From the NCBI GenBank assembly GCA_016938735.1, contig JAFGUB010000032.1, forward strand, positions 1 through 64,000: a stretch of 64,000 nt of DNA, in the 5' to 3' direction. Below are positions 7,489 to 15,940 of the stretch, one piece after another (position 1 is the first letter of the stretch; each line of letters starts with the position of its first letter). Under the pieces are notes generated by a model. It did no database searches. It worked only from the letters and a program-made list of their open reading frames with translations, and had not been told where the DNA came from. The position numbers and the translations under genes were made by a program. Source of the DNA: Campylobacterales bacterium (GTDB lineage Bacteria > Campylobacterota > Campylobacteria > Campylobacterales > Sulfurimonadaceae).

Positions 7489-8832
7489 ATGGCCGAGATC
7501 AAACGTATTCTGGTCGCTAACCGCGGCGAAATCGCCTTGCGTGCGATCCGCACCATCAAGGAGATGGGCAAAGAGGCGGTCGCCGTCTATTCGACCGCCG
7601 ACAAAGAGGCTGCCTATCTGAAGTTTGCCGATGCTGCCATCTGTATCGGCGGTGCTCCGAGCAGCCAGAGCTATCTCAACATTCCCGCCATTATCTCCGC
7701 TGCAGAGATTAGCGGCTGTGATGCGGTATTCCCCGGATACGGCTTTTTGAGCGAAAACCAGCATTTTGTCGAGATCTGTACCCATCACGGGCTTAAATTC
7801 ATCGGCCCGACCCCTGAGGTGATGGTGATGATGTCGGACAAATCCAAGGCCAAAGAGGTGATGGTGGCCGCCGGCGTGCCCGTTATTCCGGGCTCTGAAG
7901 GAGCCATCAAGAGTATTGCCGACGCCAAGGTGCGTGCTCAAGAGGTCGGTTATCCGATCATTCTCAAAGCCGCAGCGGGCGGAGGCGGGCGCGGAATGCG
8001 CGTCGTGGAAGACGAGAGTTACATTGAGAACGCTTTTTTGGCCGCTGAATCTGAAGCCATCACCGCTTTTGGCGACGGTACCATCTATATGGAAAAGTTC
8101 ATCTCCAATCCGCGTCATATCGAAGTGCAGGTGATCGCCGATGCGCACGGTAATGTCCTACATGTAGGCGAGCGCGACTGCTCGATGCAGCGCCGCCACC
8201 AAAAGCTGATCGAAGAATCGCCTGCGGTGGTGCTCACCCCTGAAGTACGTGCACGCCTGCATGACTCCGCGGTGCGCGCCGCGCAGTACATCAAGTATGA
8301 GGGTGCGGGAACGTTTGAGTATCTGCTTGATAGCAACCTCAACTTCTATTTTATGGAGATGAACACCCGCCTTCAGGTAGAGCATACCGTCTCTGAAGAG
8401 GTGAGCGGGCTGGATCTCATCGAGCTGATGATTCGTGTGGCCGAGGGCGAAGCCCTGCCGCCTCAAGAGAGCATTCATCTGGTGGGACACTCTATCGAGT
8501 GCCGCATTACCGCAGAAGATCCGGTGAAATTTCTGCCCTGTCCGGGTAAAATTACCCGTTGGGTTGCTCCCGGTGGACGCGGGGTGCGGCTCGACACCCA
8601 TGCCCACGCCGGATATGTCGTACCGCCTACGTATGATTCGATGATCGGGAAGCTGATTGTCTACGGCAAAGACCGCAACGATGCGATCCGCCGTATGCAC
8701 CGCGCGCTAAGCGAGTTTGAGATCGTTGGGATCAAGACGACCATTCCGTTTCACATTCGCATGATGGAGAACCCCGACTTTATCAACAATACTTTTGACA
8801 CCAAATATCTCGAGCGTCAAAAAGCGTTATAG
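7489..8832 (+). CDS. accC: Biotin carboxylase subunit of acetyl-CoA carboxylase
   Basis: A 447-residue ATP-grasp enzyme that carboxylates the biotin on AccB using bicarbonate and ATP. The N-terminus RILVANRGEIALRAIRTIKE is the classic biotin-carboxylase domain start. The glycine-rich ATP loop AAAGGGGRGMR is near residue 160, and catalytic-region motifs MEMNTRLQVEHTVSE follow near residue 290. Length is normal. It directly follows accB. Confidence 0.95.
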   Translation: MAEIKRILVANRGEIALRAIRTIKEMGKEAVAVYSTADKEAAYLKFADAAICIGGAPSSQSYLNIPAIISAAEISGCDAVFPGYGFLSENQHFVEICTHHGLKFIGPTPEVMVMMSDKSKAKEVMVAAGVPVIPGSEGAIKSIADAKVRAQEVGYPIILKAAAGGGGRGMRVVEDESYIENAFLAAESEAITAFGDGTIYMEKFISNPRHIEVQVIADAHGNVLHVGERDCSMQRRHQKLIEESPAVVLTPEVRARLHDSAVRAAQYIKYEGAGTFEYLLDSNLNFYFMEMNTRLQVEHTVSEEVSGLDLIELMIRVAEGEALPPQESIHLVGHSIECRITAEDPVKFLPCPGKITRWVAPGGRGVRLDTHAHAGYVVPPTYDSMIGKLIVYGKDRNDAIRRMHRALSEFEIVGIKTTIPFHIRMMENPDFINNTFDTKYLERQKAL

Positions 8833-8851
8833 TCAAAAATTGTTTAAGCCT

Positions 8852-8886
8852 TTTTGGTGTAGTATTGATTCAAAACTACACCAAAA
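8852..8886 (+). promoter_or_regulatory. Perfect 11-bp inverted repeat in the chemoreceptor leader
   Basis: TTTTGGTGTAG (8852-8862) and CTACACCAAAA (8876-8886) are exact reverse complements around a 13-base spacer. The second arm ends 15 bases before the chemoreceptor ATG, just ahead of a GAGG ribosome site. No T-tract follows on either strand, so a simple intrinsic terminator is unlikely. It could be an operator or an mRNA 5 prime hairpin affecting stability or translation. Confidence 0.6.
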
Positions 8887-8901
8887 CATCGAGGCGTAAC
8901 C

Positions 8902-11025
8902 ATGCGACTGCAAGACCTTTCCATTCACAAGAAAGTCCACCTTCCGCTCATTGCTTCTATTCTCATCGGACTGGTCATTATCTTGGTCAACTATTTCGGC
9001 GCGATCAAAGAGATCGAACGGCATACCTATGAGCAGAGCGCCAAAGAGCTGAGCGGTTTTTTCGAAGATGCCTATGAAGCCAAAAATGACGTTGGCCTAA
9101 CCAATGCGATCATGATCGCTCAAAATTATTATGTCATTGAGGCGCTCAAACAGCAGAATCGTCAAATGGCGATCGACGCATTGGCAGGCATTTCGGAGGA
9201 GTTCAAACGCTCTACCAAATATCAAAATGTTAAAATCCATCTGCATGACGCTCAGGTACACAGCTTTTTGCGGGCATGGAGTCCCAAAAAATTCGGTGAC
9301 GACCTGAGCGGTTTTCGCCACAGTATCAATGAGCTCAAGCGGAGCCAAAAACCGTTTGTAACGACCGAGGTCGGGGTGGCGGGGCTGGTGCTACGCGGTT
9401 TAGCTCCGGTGATGGAGAATGGGCACTATTTGGGCTCTGTCGAGTTTATACAAGGACTCAATTCCATCGTCGGTGATGCTAAAACAAAGCGCGGATTCGA
9501 TATGGCCGTGCTGCTTAAAAAGAGTGAGAGCGCGGAGGCGAAAGAGCTCGCTAAGGCGCCTGTTTATGGTGATTATCTGCTGGCTATCAATGAAGGGGTG
9601 ATGGATCGTAGTTTTGCTTCAGCATTGCCTGTGATCAAGCCGGAAAAAGGGCCGCAGGTGCTGGGAGGCTACTTTGTGACGACGGTGCCTATTCAAGGAT
9701 TTAACGGTTCAGTTTCAGGCTACGCGGTCATCGGTGAGCCGCTCTCAAAAGTTGCGGCCAGTATCGAACAGGCCAAATCGGCGCTCTTACAGCAGTTGGT
9801 GATTATCGGTGCTATGGATATGCTCATTCTCTTTTTCCTGATTTTCATCATTCAAGTGGCGGTTGCGGGACCGATTGGTCGTATGGCGCGTGTGGCCAAG
9901 TCGCTCTCTGAAGGCGATGCCGATCTGGGCAGTCGTGTCACGATAGAGTCTAAAGATGAAATCGGACAAGCAATGAGCCACTTCAATACCTTTTTGGACA
10001 AAGCTGAAATGATTGCAAAACAGGCACAGCGTCAAGCCGATGAAGCGAAACAGGCACAAAAAGACACCGAAGTAGAGATGCGCCGCAACCGCATGACGCT
10101 AAGCCTTTCAGACGGTATGATCAAGGGGGCGATCGAAAATGCCAACGATCTGCGCGGCAGTCTGAGCGGCAATATTCAGACCGTCAATGAGGTGAATCGG
10201 CTCAATCAGGAGACGGCGAAGGTGATTGATGAGGTCAATGTGCATACGGATGAGATCATCGAGAGCATGAGCAAGATCTCGCAGATGACCGATCAGTCCC
10301 GAAGCAACTCTGAGCAGGTCAACGCCAACGTCGAAGAGATCTACACGGTGATTTCGCTGATTAAGGATGTCTCCGATCAGACCAACCTGCTCGCGCTCAA
10401 CGCCGCTATCGAAGCGGCGCGCGCGGGAGAGCATGGACGCGGCTTTGCCGTCGTTGCCGATGAGGTGCGAAAGCTGGCGGAGCGAACGCAAAAAGCGACC
10501 AGTGAGGTCGAGGCGAACATCAGCGTGCTGAAGCAGAACTCCCTTTCGATGCTCGAAAACAGTGAGCAGGTCGAGAGCTACACCGATGCAAGTGCGCGCA
10601 AGCTGGATGAATTCAAGGCGATCATGGCACGTCTGATCGACAACGCCGAGAGCATCCGCCACGACAACGAACAGATCGCACACGAGCTCTTTGCCAATAT
10701 GGCCAAATTAGACCATATGATCTTCAAAAACAACGCTTATGCCGCTGCTTTTGAGGGGCGTGCCAATACCTCTCTCTCAAGCCATACCGAGTGTAATTTG
10801 GGGCGCTGGTATACTCATGAGGGTAAAGAGACCTTTGGGCTTAAAGAGGCGTATCGTCAACTTGAAGAGCCGCATCGTCTGTTGCATGAGAAGATCAAAA
10901 AAGCGATGGAGCTGGTGGCGCAAGACAGCGTGGCCCATGCCGATACGATTACCGCCCTCTTTGCCGAGGCGGAAGCGCAGAGCCGAAGGGTATTCGCGCA
11001 GCTAGGCGCGATGATTCGGGTTTAG
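8902..11025 (+). CDS. Methyl-accepting chemotaxis protein with C-terminal zinc-binding CZB domain
   Basis: A 707-residue transmembrane chemoreceptor. TM1 spans about 13-34. A large periplasmic sensor follows (35-295), resembling double-Cache domains with [19 protein letters not shown] near 121. TM2 is about 298-323, HAMP about 324-376, and the signalling hairpin tip [20 protein letters not shown] is near 504-523. The C-terminus carries a CZB chemoreceptor zinc-binding domain (about 601-670) with likely ligands His605, Cys631, His658 and His662. CZB domains in related bacteria respond to zinc and to oxidants such as hypochlorous acid, so this protein probably integrates a periplasmic ligand with a cytoplasmic zinc/redox input. 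Its 3 prime end overlaps the convergent chaperone gene by 4 bases. Confidence 0.93.
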   Translation: MRLQDLSIHKKVHLPLIASILIGLVIILVNYFGAIKEIERHTYEQSAKELSGFFEDAYEAKNDVGLTNAIMIAQNYYVIEALKQQNRQMAIDALAGISEEFKRSTKYQNVKIHLHDAQVHSFLRAWSPKKFGDDLSGFRHSINELKRSQKPFVTTEVGVAGLVLRGLAPVMENGHYLGSVEFIQGLNSIVGDAKTKRGFDMAVLLKKSESAEAKELAKAPVYGDYLLAINEGVMDRSFASALPVIKPEKGPQVLGGYFVTTVPIQGFNGSVSGYAVIGEPLSKVAASIEQAKSALLQQLVIIGAMDMLILFFLIFIIQVAVAGPIGRMARVAKSLSEGDADLGSRVTIESKDEIGQAMSHFNTFLDKAEMIAKQAQRQADEAKQAQKDTEVEMRRNRMTLSLSDGMIKGAIENANDLRGSLSGNIQTVNEVNRLNQETAKVIDEVNVHTDEIIESMSKISQMTDQSRSNSEQVNANVEEIYTVISLIKDVSDQTNLLALNAAIEAARAGEHGRGFAVVADEVRKLAERTQKATSEVEANISVLKQNSLSMLENSEQVESYTDASARKLDEFKAIMARLIDNAESIRHDNEQIAHELFANMAKLDHMIFKNNAYAAAFEGRANTSLSSHTECNLGRWYTHEGKETFGLKEAYRQLEEPHRLLHEKIKKAMELVAQDSVAHADTITALFAEAEAQSRRVFAQLGAMIRV

Positions 11026-11849
11026 CGCAGATACTCGATCTGTGCGTTCATGCGCAGCCGTTCGAAGTGCTCGCCGAGCACCAGATTGCGTCGTTCTTGC
11101 ATAATTGCGTTGCTCACTTGTGCGCGCACCTGCTCGAGCGGTAGGGTTTGGGAATCATTTTTGGACGTAACAAAAAAGGTGCTGTAGCCGCCCGTGGGGG
11201 AGGGGATGATCTGGGTGAAGCTCCCCTCTGGGGTGGCAATCAGCAGTTGCGCGAGTTGCGGGTTGAGCTGCGCGCTTGGCAGTTGTGCGTTTTGGGTCTG
11301 GACGTCGCTGAGATTGAGCATGGGATTTTGTGTTTTCGCTTGCAGGCTCTGCGCGGAGGGGGCGCTGTAGATCGTGACGGAGAAGCTTTGAGGGTAGCTG
11401 AATTCGTTGATGTGCTGTAGGTAGTAGGTCTCTTCATCTGAGGCTTCCGGTGGGTTGATGCGTGAATAGGCGATGGCGCTGTAGAGCTTTTGACTCAGCA
11501 GTTTCTCTTCGATGCGCTTTTTGAACTGCTCCGCATCCACGCCGCGCACCCGCAGCATGGCATCGTAGAGTTCCGAGACACTCATGTTGTTTTGTGCGGC
11601 CATTGCTTTAATATCTTCGATCACCTCTTCTTGACGCACGTTGATGTTACGCTCTATAATCTCTAGCTCTTCGAGTTTTTTGCGGATCAGTAGATCGATC
11701 GCCTTGTCACGGGGAAGTTTGGATTGGCGCATCTCCTCTTCGACATCATAAAGCGTGATCGCCTTCTCTTTGACCAATACGGCGATACCGCCGACGGTCT
11801 GTGCCCCAAGCGCCGCTGCCAAAACGGCACTAAGCAGTGCTTTTTTCAT
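11022..11849 (-). CDS. Periplasmic SurA-like chaperone / peptidyl-prolyl isomerase
   Basis: A 275-residue exported protein. A signal peptide ([18 protein letters not shown]) precedes an N-terminal helical chaperone segment with the SurA-type pattern [18 protein letters not shown] and a long helix pair ([21 protein letters not shown]). A C-terminal region (about 155-240) occupies the position of a parvulin domain but keeps few of its conserved residues, so the isomerase activity is uncertain. Similar short SurA-like proteins of Campylobacter and Helicobacter help outer-membrane proteins mature. Confidence 0.8.
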   Translation of the reverse strand: MKKALLSAVLAAALGAQTVGGIAVLVKEKAITLYDVEEEMRQSKLPRDKAIDLLIRKKLEELEIIERNINVRQEEVIEDIKAMAAQNNMSVSELYDAMLRVRGVDAEQFKKRIEEKLLSQKLYSAIAYSRINPPEASDEETYYLQHINEFSYPQSFSVTIYSAPSAQSLQAKTQNPMLNLSDVQTQNAQLPSAQLNPQLAQLLIATPEGSFTQIIPSPTGGYSTFFVTSKNDSQTLPLEQVRAQVSNAIMQERRNLVLGEHFERLRMNAQIEYLR

Positions 11850-11858
11850 CGCCTCTCC

Positions 11859-11918
11859 TTACATGTAAAGGGGGCATTTTACAACAGTTAGGGTAAAATT
11901 CGCCCACTTTACATGTAA
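11859..11918. repeat. Pair of TTACATGTAA palindromes
   Basis: Two exact copies at 11859-11868 and 11909-11918, 50 bases apart, lie in the spacer between the SurA-like gene and the lipoprotein gene. The first is directly upstream of the chaperone start. They belong to the window-wide iterated palindrome. Confidence 0.85.
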
Positions 11919-11954
11919 TGCCATCAAAGTGACATCATTGTTTTTAAGGTTCCA

Positions 11955-12410
11955 TTAAGGAGCCGTTTTGCATAGTGCTTCATCGTCGTTGATATAACAA
12001 CATGAGTTTTCAAATTTTATGCAGGCATAATTATGTGCTGTTTTACTATCGAGTGAAACCGAGAGTTGTGTACCGTTTTCATTAACGCCATAGGCAAAAA
12101 TTTCACCGCCATACGAAATGTCCCCATCGGCCGCAAATGTACCGCCTCCATCAGGTTCAAGCCAGTAGCGGTGTTGATTGCCATTAGAATAATCAATGAC
12201 CCACTCTCCCACAATGGTTTCGCTACCAAGCATTACGTCGTCGCCATAATAACCCCATGTATTCATGGGATTTCCCAGATTACTAATACTGCTGCTGGAG
12301 CTGTTTGAAGAAGAGGAAGACGAGGGCGCGGAGTGATGATCGGAACTGCTGCCGCACCCGACAATCAGAAATGAAGTCATCAGTGAAAAGATAGTTATTA
12401 TACGAAACAT
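11955..12410 (-). CDS. Serine-rich lipoprotein, unknown function
   Basis: A 151-residue predicted lipoprotein. The signal peptide ends in a lipobox (FLIVGC; lipidated Cys near residue 19), followed by a low-complexity serine tract (about 28-42) acting as a spacer, then a compact acidic, aromatic-rich domain with a few cysteines. The domain has no family I recognise. It starts 10 bases after the stop of the upstream subtilase on the same strand, so it is probably co-expressed. It may be an anchor, substrate or inhibitor of that protease, which is inference from position only. Composition is AT-rich like the protease. Confidence 0.7.
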   Translation of the reverse strand: MFRIITIFSLMTSFLIVGCGSSSDHHSAPSSSSSSNSSSSSISNLGNPMNTWGYYGDDVMLGSETIVGEWVIDYSNGNQHRYWLEPDGGGTFAADGDISYGGEIFAYGVNENGTQLSVSLDSKTAHNYACIKFENSCCYINDDEALCKTAP

Positions 12411-12420
12411 GTTTTTGCTC

Positions 12421-14334
12421 CTAATAGGCTGTTACTGCGACGCCCATATTGAGCTCCGCATTGTGATCTGGACTGAAGGTGTTGTATCGGCATATATTTA
12501 ATGTGTAGGTGCTGTTGGTATTGTTAGGGTTAAATTCTGCAACGGCCCAGTTGTCTTCTTGCCAATTGTTGGCGTTGGGATATTCCGTAGAGCCATCGAA
12601 TGATGTAGTGACAATGTTGCCATTGGCATCAGTTACATAAAAAAACAACACTGTACCGTGTGCATTGTTATTCAGGACATAATCTTCATTAATTTCCCAA
12701 GTGAAGGCAACTCTTGCATGGGCATAATAGCTTGGGGCAGTGAATGTCCAGCCTGTGTAGCAACTGCTGGTGCCACTCCATGAAAATGGCCCATTGCCGT
12801 TAGGGTCGTACCAGTATGCCGCGAAGCGGTCATTGTAAATTGGACGTTGTACATTGATGCCACCTGCACCCACGGCGCTGTCTTCTGTAGTTTCGGCATC
12901 ATCAACATCGCCTATGACGTCTGTTGCACTGGCCAGCATCATGGCTTTTAAAACCGGTACGTTGCCTTGCAAGAAAGGATTTTCCGCCAAAATATCTGCC
13001 GCAATTGCTGCCGCATGAGGTGCGGCGAAGCTTGTACCCGTCCGATTGGTGACTTGCCTACCATTAAAGGCATAGCTAATATTAGTTCCAGGAGCTACCA
13101 GTTCAGGTTTTTCATTACCTAGTGTCGGGTTTTCATAATTTGACAAACCGCTACCGCCATCTGTTACATGTATATTATCTGTACCATCATCGTAATTACC
13201 AACTGAAATGATGTTGTAAGCTTTTGCAGGAGATTCCACAACAGTCGGATCACCATCATTATGATTACCTGTTGAAATAAAAACCGGTATATTGACGTCA
13301 CGTACATGCTCGTCAAAGATAGCATCCTCTGTAGTATACACATTACTATTGGCGCTATTTCTATTAAGGCTATAGGTTTCAACACGAATGCGCGGCCCAA
13401 TACTATTGCTTATTTCATTCGTAGTTGGAAGCGCGTTTTCATAAACATAGTTAGCATTTTTGCAATATTTGAATGCGTCCGGCGCTACACTAGCGATAAT
13501 CCCTCCTACTAAAAATGTATGATTATTGTTTGACGCATCTCCGGTAGTTCCATCAAATTCATGATATAGACCTTCAACATCTTCGGGATCATTACACTGT
13601 GCGTCTGAGAAATAGATGCCGATTCCGCCGCCGCGCTGATTATTACGTTGGGGTGTCCAGTCCAAAACTACAGGATCAACACGTGTAGCAATCATGGCTG
13701 AATCGATACTATAGGAGTGCTCGGCATCCAAACCGATAGACTTAATGGAATCAGCGTATTTGATAAGAAATTTTTTCAACTCTTTTTTACTCATCTCTGT
13801 AACGAAATAACTACTCTCACCTTTGCTATTATCCAGTGATGAGGCCATTTTGTTCTCTTTGAGGTAGGCGTGGATGCTCTTGGCAACCTCTTTTCGTGCG
13901 GAACTTTGTTTTTTTAAATAGGCATCTGTGGCGTGATCTTTTTGTTCGATGTGCGCTTTTAACTCTTTTTCAAAAAGCTCTTTACCGTTGATGTGATATT
14001 GCGCATCGCCATCTTCGTTTTTGGAGTATATTCCCGTAGACATCTGAAGTTCATTATATAAAATTTTGTATTCGTCAAAATTCCTGAGCGCCACCAGTAG
14101 TTTAACGGTATCGTCATCTTTTTTTGAGAGTAAAATTTTCTTCATCTCGTTATCAACTTTTCTGGCCTCTTTTTCACTCAGCTTCATGGCTGCTTTAAAC
14201 TCTTTGAAAAGCTTTTCATGCGTTTCTTTGTCGGCTTTGACACTTGTACTGTCAACTTCAGGCAGCACCCCCCCACTTAATAGCGTATTGCTTAACGCAA
14301 CGAGTGCAACGGCCAGCGATATTTTTACTTTCAT
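12421..14334 (-). CDS. Secreted subtilisin-like (S8) serine protease
   Basis: A 637-residue exported protease. It has a signal peptide (about 1-21) and a long Lys/Glu-rich helical propeptide (about 22-210). The catalytic domain has Asp244 (IYFSDAQ), His272 (NNHTFLVGG), oxyanion Asn357 (STGNHNDG) and nucleophile Ser435 (GTSFAAPH). The Asp and His motifs diverge from the usual DTG and HGTHVAG wording, but all four key residues line up. A C-terminal jelly-roll-like region (about 505-637) resembles pre-peptidase or binding domains. It is more AT-rich than flanking genes and sits between pairs of TTACATGTAA copies; horizontal acquisition is possible. The lipoprotein gene follows in the same operon. 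Confidence 0.85.
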   Translation of the reverse strand: MKVKISLAVALVALSNTLLSGGVLPEVDSTSVKADKETHEKLFKEFKAAMKLSEKEARKVDNEMKKILLSKKDDDTVKLLVALRNFDEYKILYNELQMSTGIYSKNEDGDAQYHINGKELFEKELKAHIEQKDHATDAYLKKQSSARKEVAKSIHAYLKENKMASSLDNSKGESSYFVTEMSKKELKKFLIKYADSIKSIGLDAEHSYSIDSAMIATRVDPVVLDWTPQRNNQRGGGIGIYFSDAQCNDPEDVEGLYHEFDGTTGDASNNNHTFLVGGIIASVAPDAFKYCKNANYVYENALPTTNEISNSIGPRIRVETYSLNRNSANSNVYTTEDAIFDEHVRDVNIPVFISTGNHNDGDPTVVESPAKAYNIISVGNYDDGTDNIHVTDGGSGLSNYENPTLGNEKPELVAPGTNISYAFNGRQVTNRTGTSFAAPHAAAIAADILAENPFLQGNVPVLKAMMLASATDVIGDVDDAETTEDSAVGAGGINVQRPIYNDRFAAYWYDPNGNGPFSWSGTSSCYTGWTFTAPSYYAHARVAFTWEINEDYVLNNNAHGTVLFFYVTDANGNIVTTSFDGSTEYPNANNWQEDNWAVAEFNPNNTNSTYTLNICRYNTFSPDHNAELNMGVAVTAY

Positions 14335-14480
14335 TTACGATCCTTCATTCAATATACAACAATCAAGTCTCACATTTAGCAAGATGTATTGTTTGAAAAA
14401 TATTTAAGCACATAAGCTATTAATATATAGTTAAAATCACTTAAATTTTATAAAATTATTAATTGTTGTATATTTCCGGT

Positions 14481-14526
14481 TTACATGTAAGATAGGGTAA
14501 AATGCCGCAATTCTCTTTACATGTAA
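14481..14526. repeat. Pair of TTACATGTAA palindromes at the gltX promoter
   Basis: Exact copies at 14481-14490 and 14517-14526 flank the gltX -10 box. The second runs into the purine-rich ribosome site (TTACATGTAAGGA) upstream of the ATG. Confidence 0.85.
14498..14503 (+). promoter_or_regulatory. -10 box (TAAAAT) of gltX
   Basis: GGG followed by TAAAAT and GC matches the A/T-rich -10 pattern seen before many genes in this window, 32 bases before the gltX ATG. Confidence 0.5.
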
Positions 14527-14535
14527 GGAATCAAC

Positions 14536-15924
14536 ATGATTGTAACGCGTTTTGCACCTTCTCCGACGGGTTATCTGCATATCGGGGGGTTGCGCACCGC
14601 GCTCTTTAGTTACCTTTGGGCCAAACGCAACGGGGGGACTTTTTTGCTGCGCATCGAAGATACCGATATGGCGCGCAACAACGAAGAGGCGGCACTGGCG
14701 ATCGTCGAAGCCTTTAAGTGGGTCGGACTGGCGCATGATGGGGAGATCACCTATCAGTCACGCCGTATGGATATTTATAAAGAGTACATCGAAAAACTGC
14801 TGCACAGCGGCAAGGCGTACCGCTGTTATATGTCTAAAGAGGAGCTTGACGCCCTGCGCGAGGAGCAGAGCGCGCGCAAGGAGCGGCCGCGTTATGACGG
14901 GCGTTACCGCGATTTTACCGGCACGCCGCCCGAAGGGGTCGCTCCGGTGATCCGCATCAAAGCGCCCCAAAGCGGCGTGCTGAGCGTACATGACGGGGTG
15001 AAGGGGCGCATCGATTTTCGGGTGGAGGATATCCTTGATGACTTTATCATCGCGCGCAGCGACGGCACGCCGACGTACAACTTCGTCGTGGCGGTGGATG
15101 ATGCGCTCATGGGGGTCACGACGGTCATTCGCGGCGATGATCACCTCTCCAACACGCCCAAGCAGATGGTGGTGTATGAGGCGCTGGGCTTTAAGATTCC
15201 GGAGTTTTACCATGTGCCGATGATTCACAACGCCGAGGGCAAAAAGCTCTCCAAGCGCGACGGCGCGACCGATGTGATGATGTATCGGGAGATGGGCTAT
15301 TTGCCCGAGGCGCTGCTCAATTTTCTGGTGCGTCTGGGGTGGAGCCATGGGGATCAGGAGCTCTTTAGTATGAAAGAGATGCTTGCACTCTTCAACCCCG
15401 CCGACATCAACAAATCGGCTTCGATCTATAACACCGAAAAGCTCGATTGGCTCAATGGCCACTACATCAAAAACTGCTCCAACGACCGTTTGGCACAGTT
15501 GCTTGAGGGCTTTGAGCTCTTTTTGAGTTCGCATGACAAGCGCGAAATTCTGCTTGATGCGGTCAAAGAGCGCAGCAAAACCCTTGCCGATATGGCGGCG
15601 CAGATTCGGGAGATTCTCCAAGCCCCCGAGGTTTACGACGAAAAAGCGGTCGCCAAAGCCTTCAAAAGCGAAGCGACCGAGGTGCTTGAGGTGTTTGCGA
15701 TGCGCCTCTGTGATGCGCGTGAGTTGCACTTGCCTTCGGATTATCATCAGGTGATGGAGGCGCTGGTTGGGGAGATGGGCATCGGGTTTGGCAAGCTGGG
15801 GCAACCCTTGCGTTTGGCGCTTTTAGGCAAACTCGGCGGACCGGGGCTTGATAGCGTGATGGCGATCATCGGTGCGGACGAGACACGCCGTCGCATCGAG
15901 AAGGCGATTGCACAGATCGTTTAA
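14536..15924 (+). CDS. gltX: Glutamyl-tRNA synthetase
   Basis: A 462-residue class I aminoacyl-tRNA synthetase. The N-terminus RFAPSPTGYLHIGGLRTAL contains the HIGH-type ATP motif, and KLSKRDG near residue 236 is the KMSKS-type loop. A catalytic Rossmann domain is followed by a helical anticodon-binding region. Many Campylobacterota carry two GltX paralogues, one charging tRNA-Glu and tRNA-Gln discriminately; which one this is cannot be decided here. The start ATG follows AAGGAATCAAC. Confidence 0.94.
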   Translation: MIVTRFAPSPTGYLHIGGLRTALFSYLWAKRNGGTFLLRIEDTDMARNNEEAALAIVEAFKWVGLAHDGEITYQSRRMDIYKEYIEKLLHSGKAYRCYMSKEELDALREEQSARKERPRYDGRYRDFTGTPPEGVAPVIRIKAPQSGVLSVHDGVKGRIDFRVEDILDDFIIARSDGTPTYNFVVAVDDALMGVTTVIRGDDHLSNTPKQMVVYEALGFKIPEFYHVPMIHNAEGKKLSKRDGATDVMMYREMGYLPEALLNFLVRLGWSHGDQELFSMKEMLALFNPADINKSASIYNTEKLDWLNGHYIKNCSNDRLAQLLEGFELFLSSHDKREILLDAVKERSKTLADMAAQIREILQAPEVYDEKAVAKAFKSEATEVLEVFAMRLCDARELHLPSDYHQVMEALVGEMGIGFGKLGQPLRLALLGKLGGPGLDSVMAIIGADETRRRIEKAIAQIV

Positions 15925-15927
15925 GCC

Positions 15928-15937
15928 TTACATGTAA
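15928..15937. repeat. TTACATGTAA palindrome between gltX and gdh
   Basis: An exact copy in the 16-base gap between the convergent gltX and glutamate dehydrogenase stop codons. Confidence 0.85.
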
Positions 15938-15940
15938 AGG

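Larger units (their letters stand above)
14335..14535. other. AT-rich divergent intergenic region with two palindromes
   Basis: The spacer between the subtilase (leftward) and gltX (rightward) is very AT-rich on its protease side. The gltX side carries TTACATGTAA at 14481 and 14517, a -10 box between them, and an AAGGA ribosome site that starts inside the second palindrome. Confidence 0.6.

Noticed and set aside
14758-15804. Long open frame opposite gltX
   Set aside because: Antisense to a gene with unmistakable synthetase motifs; His/Arg-rich translation typical of a shadow frame.
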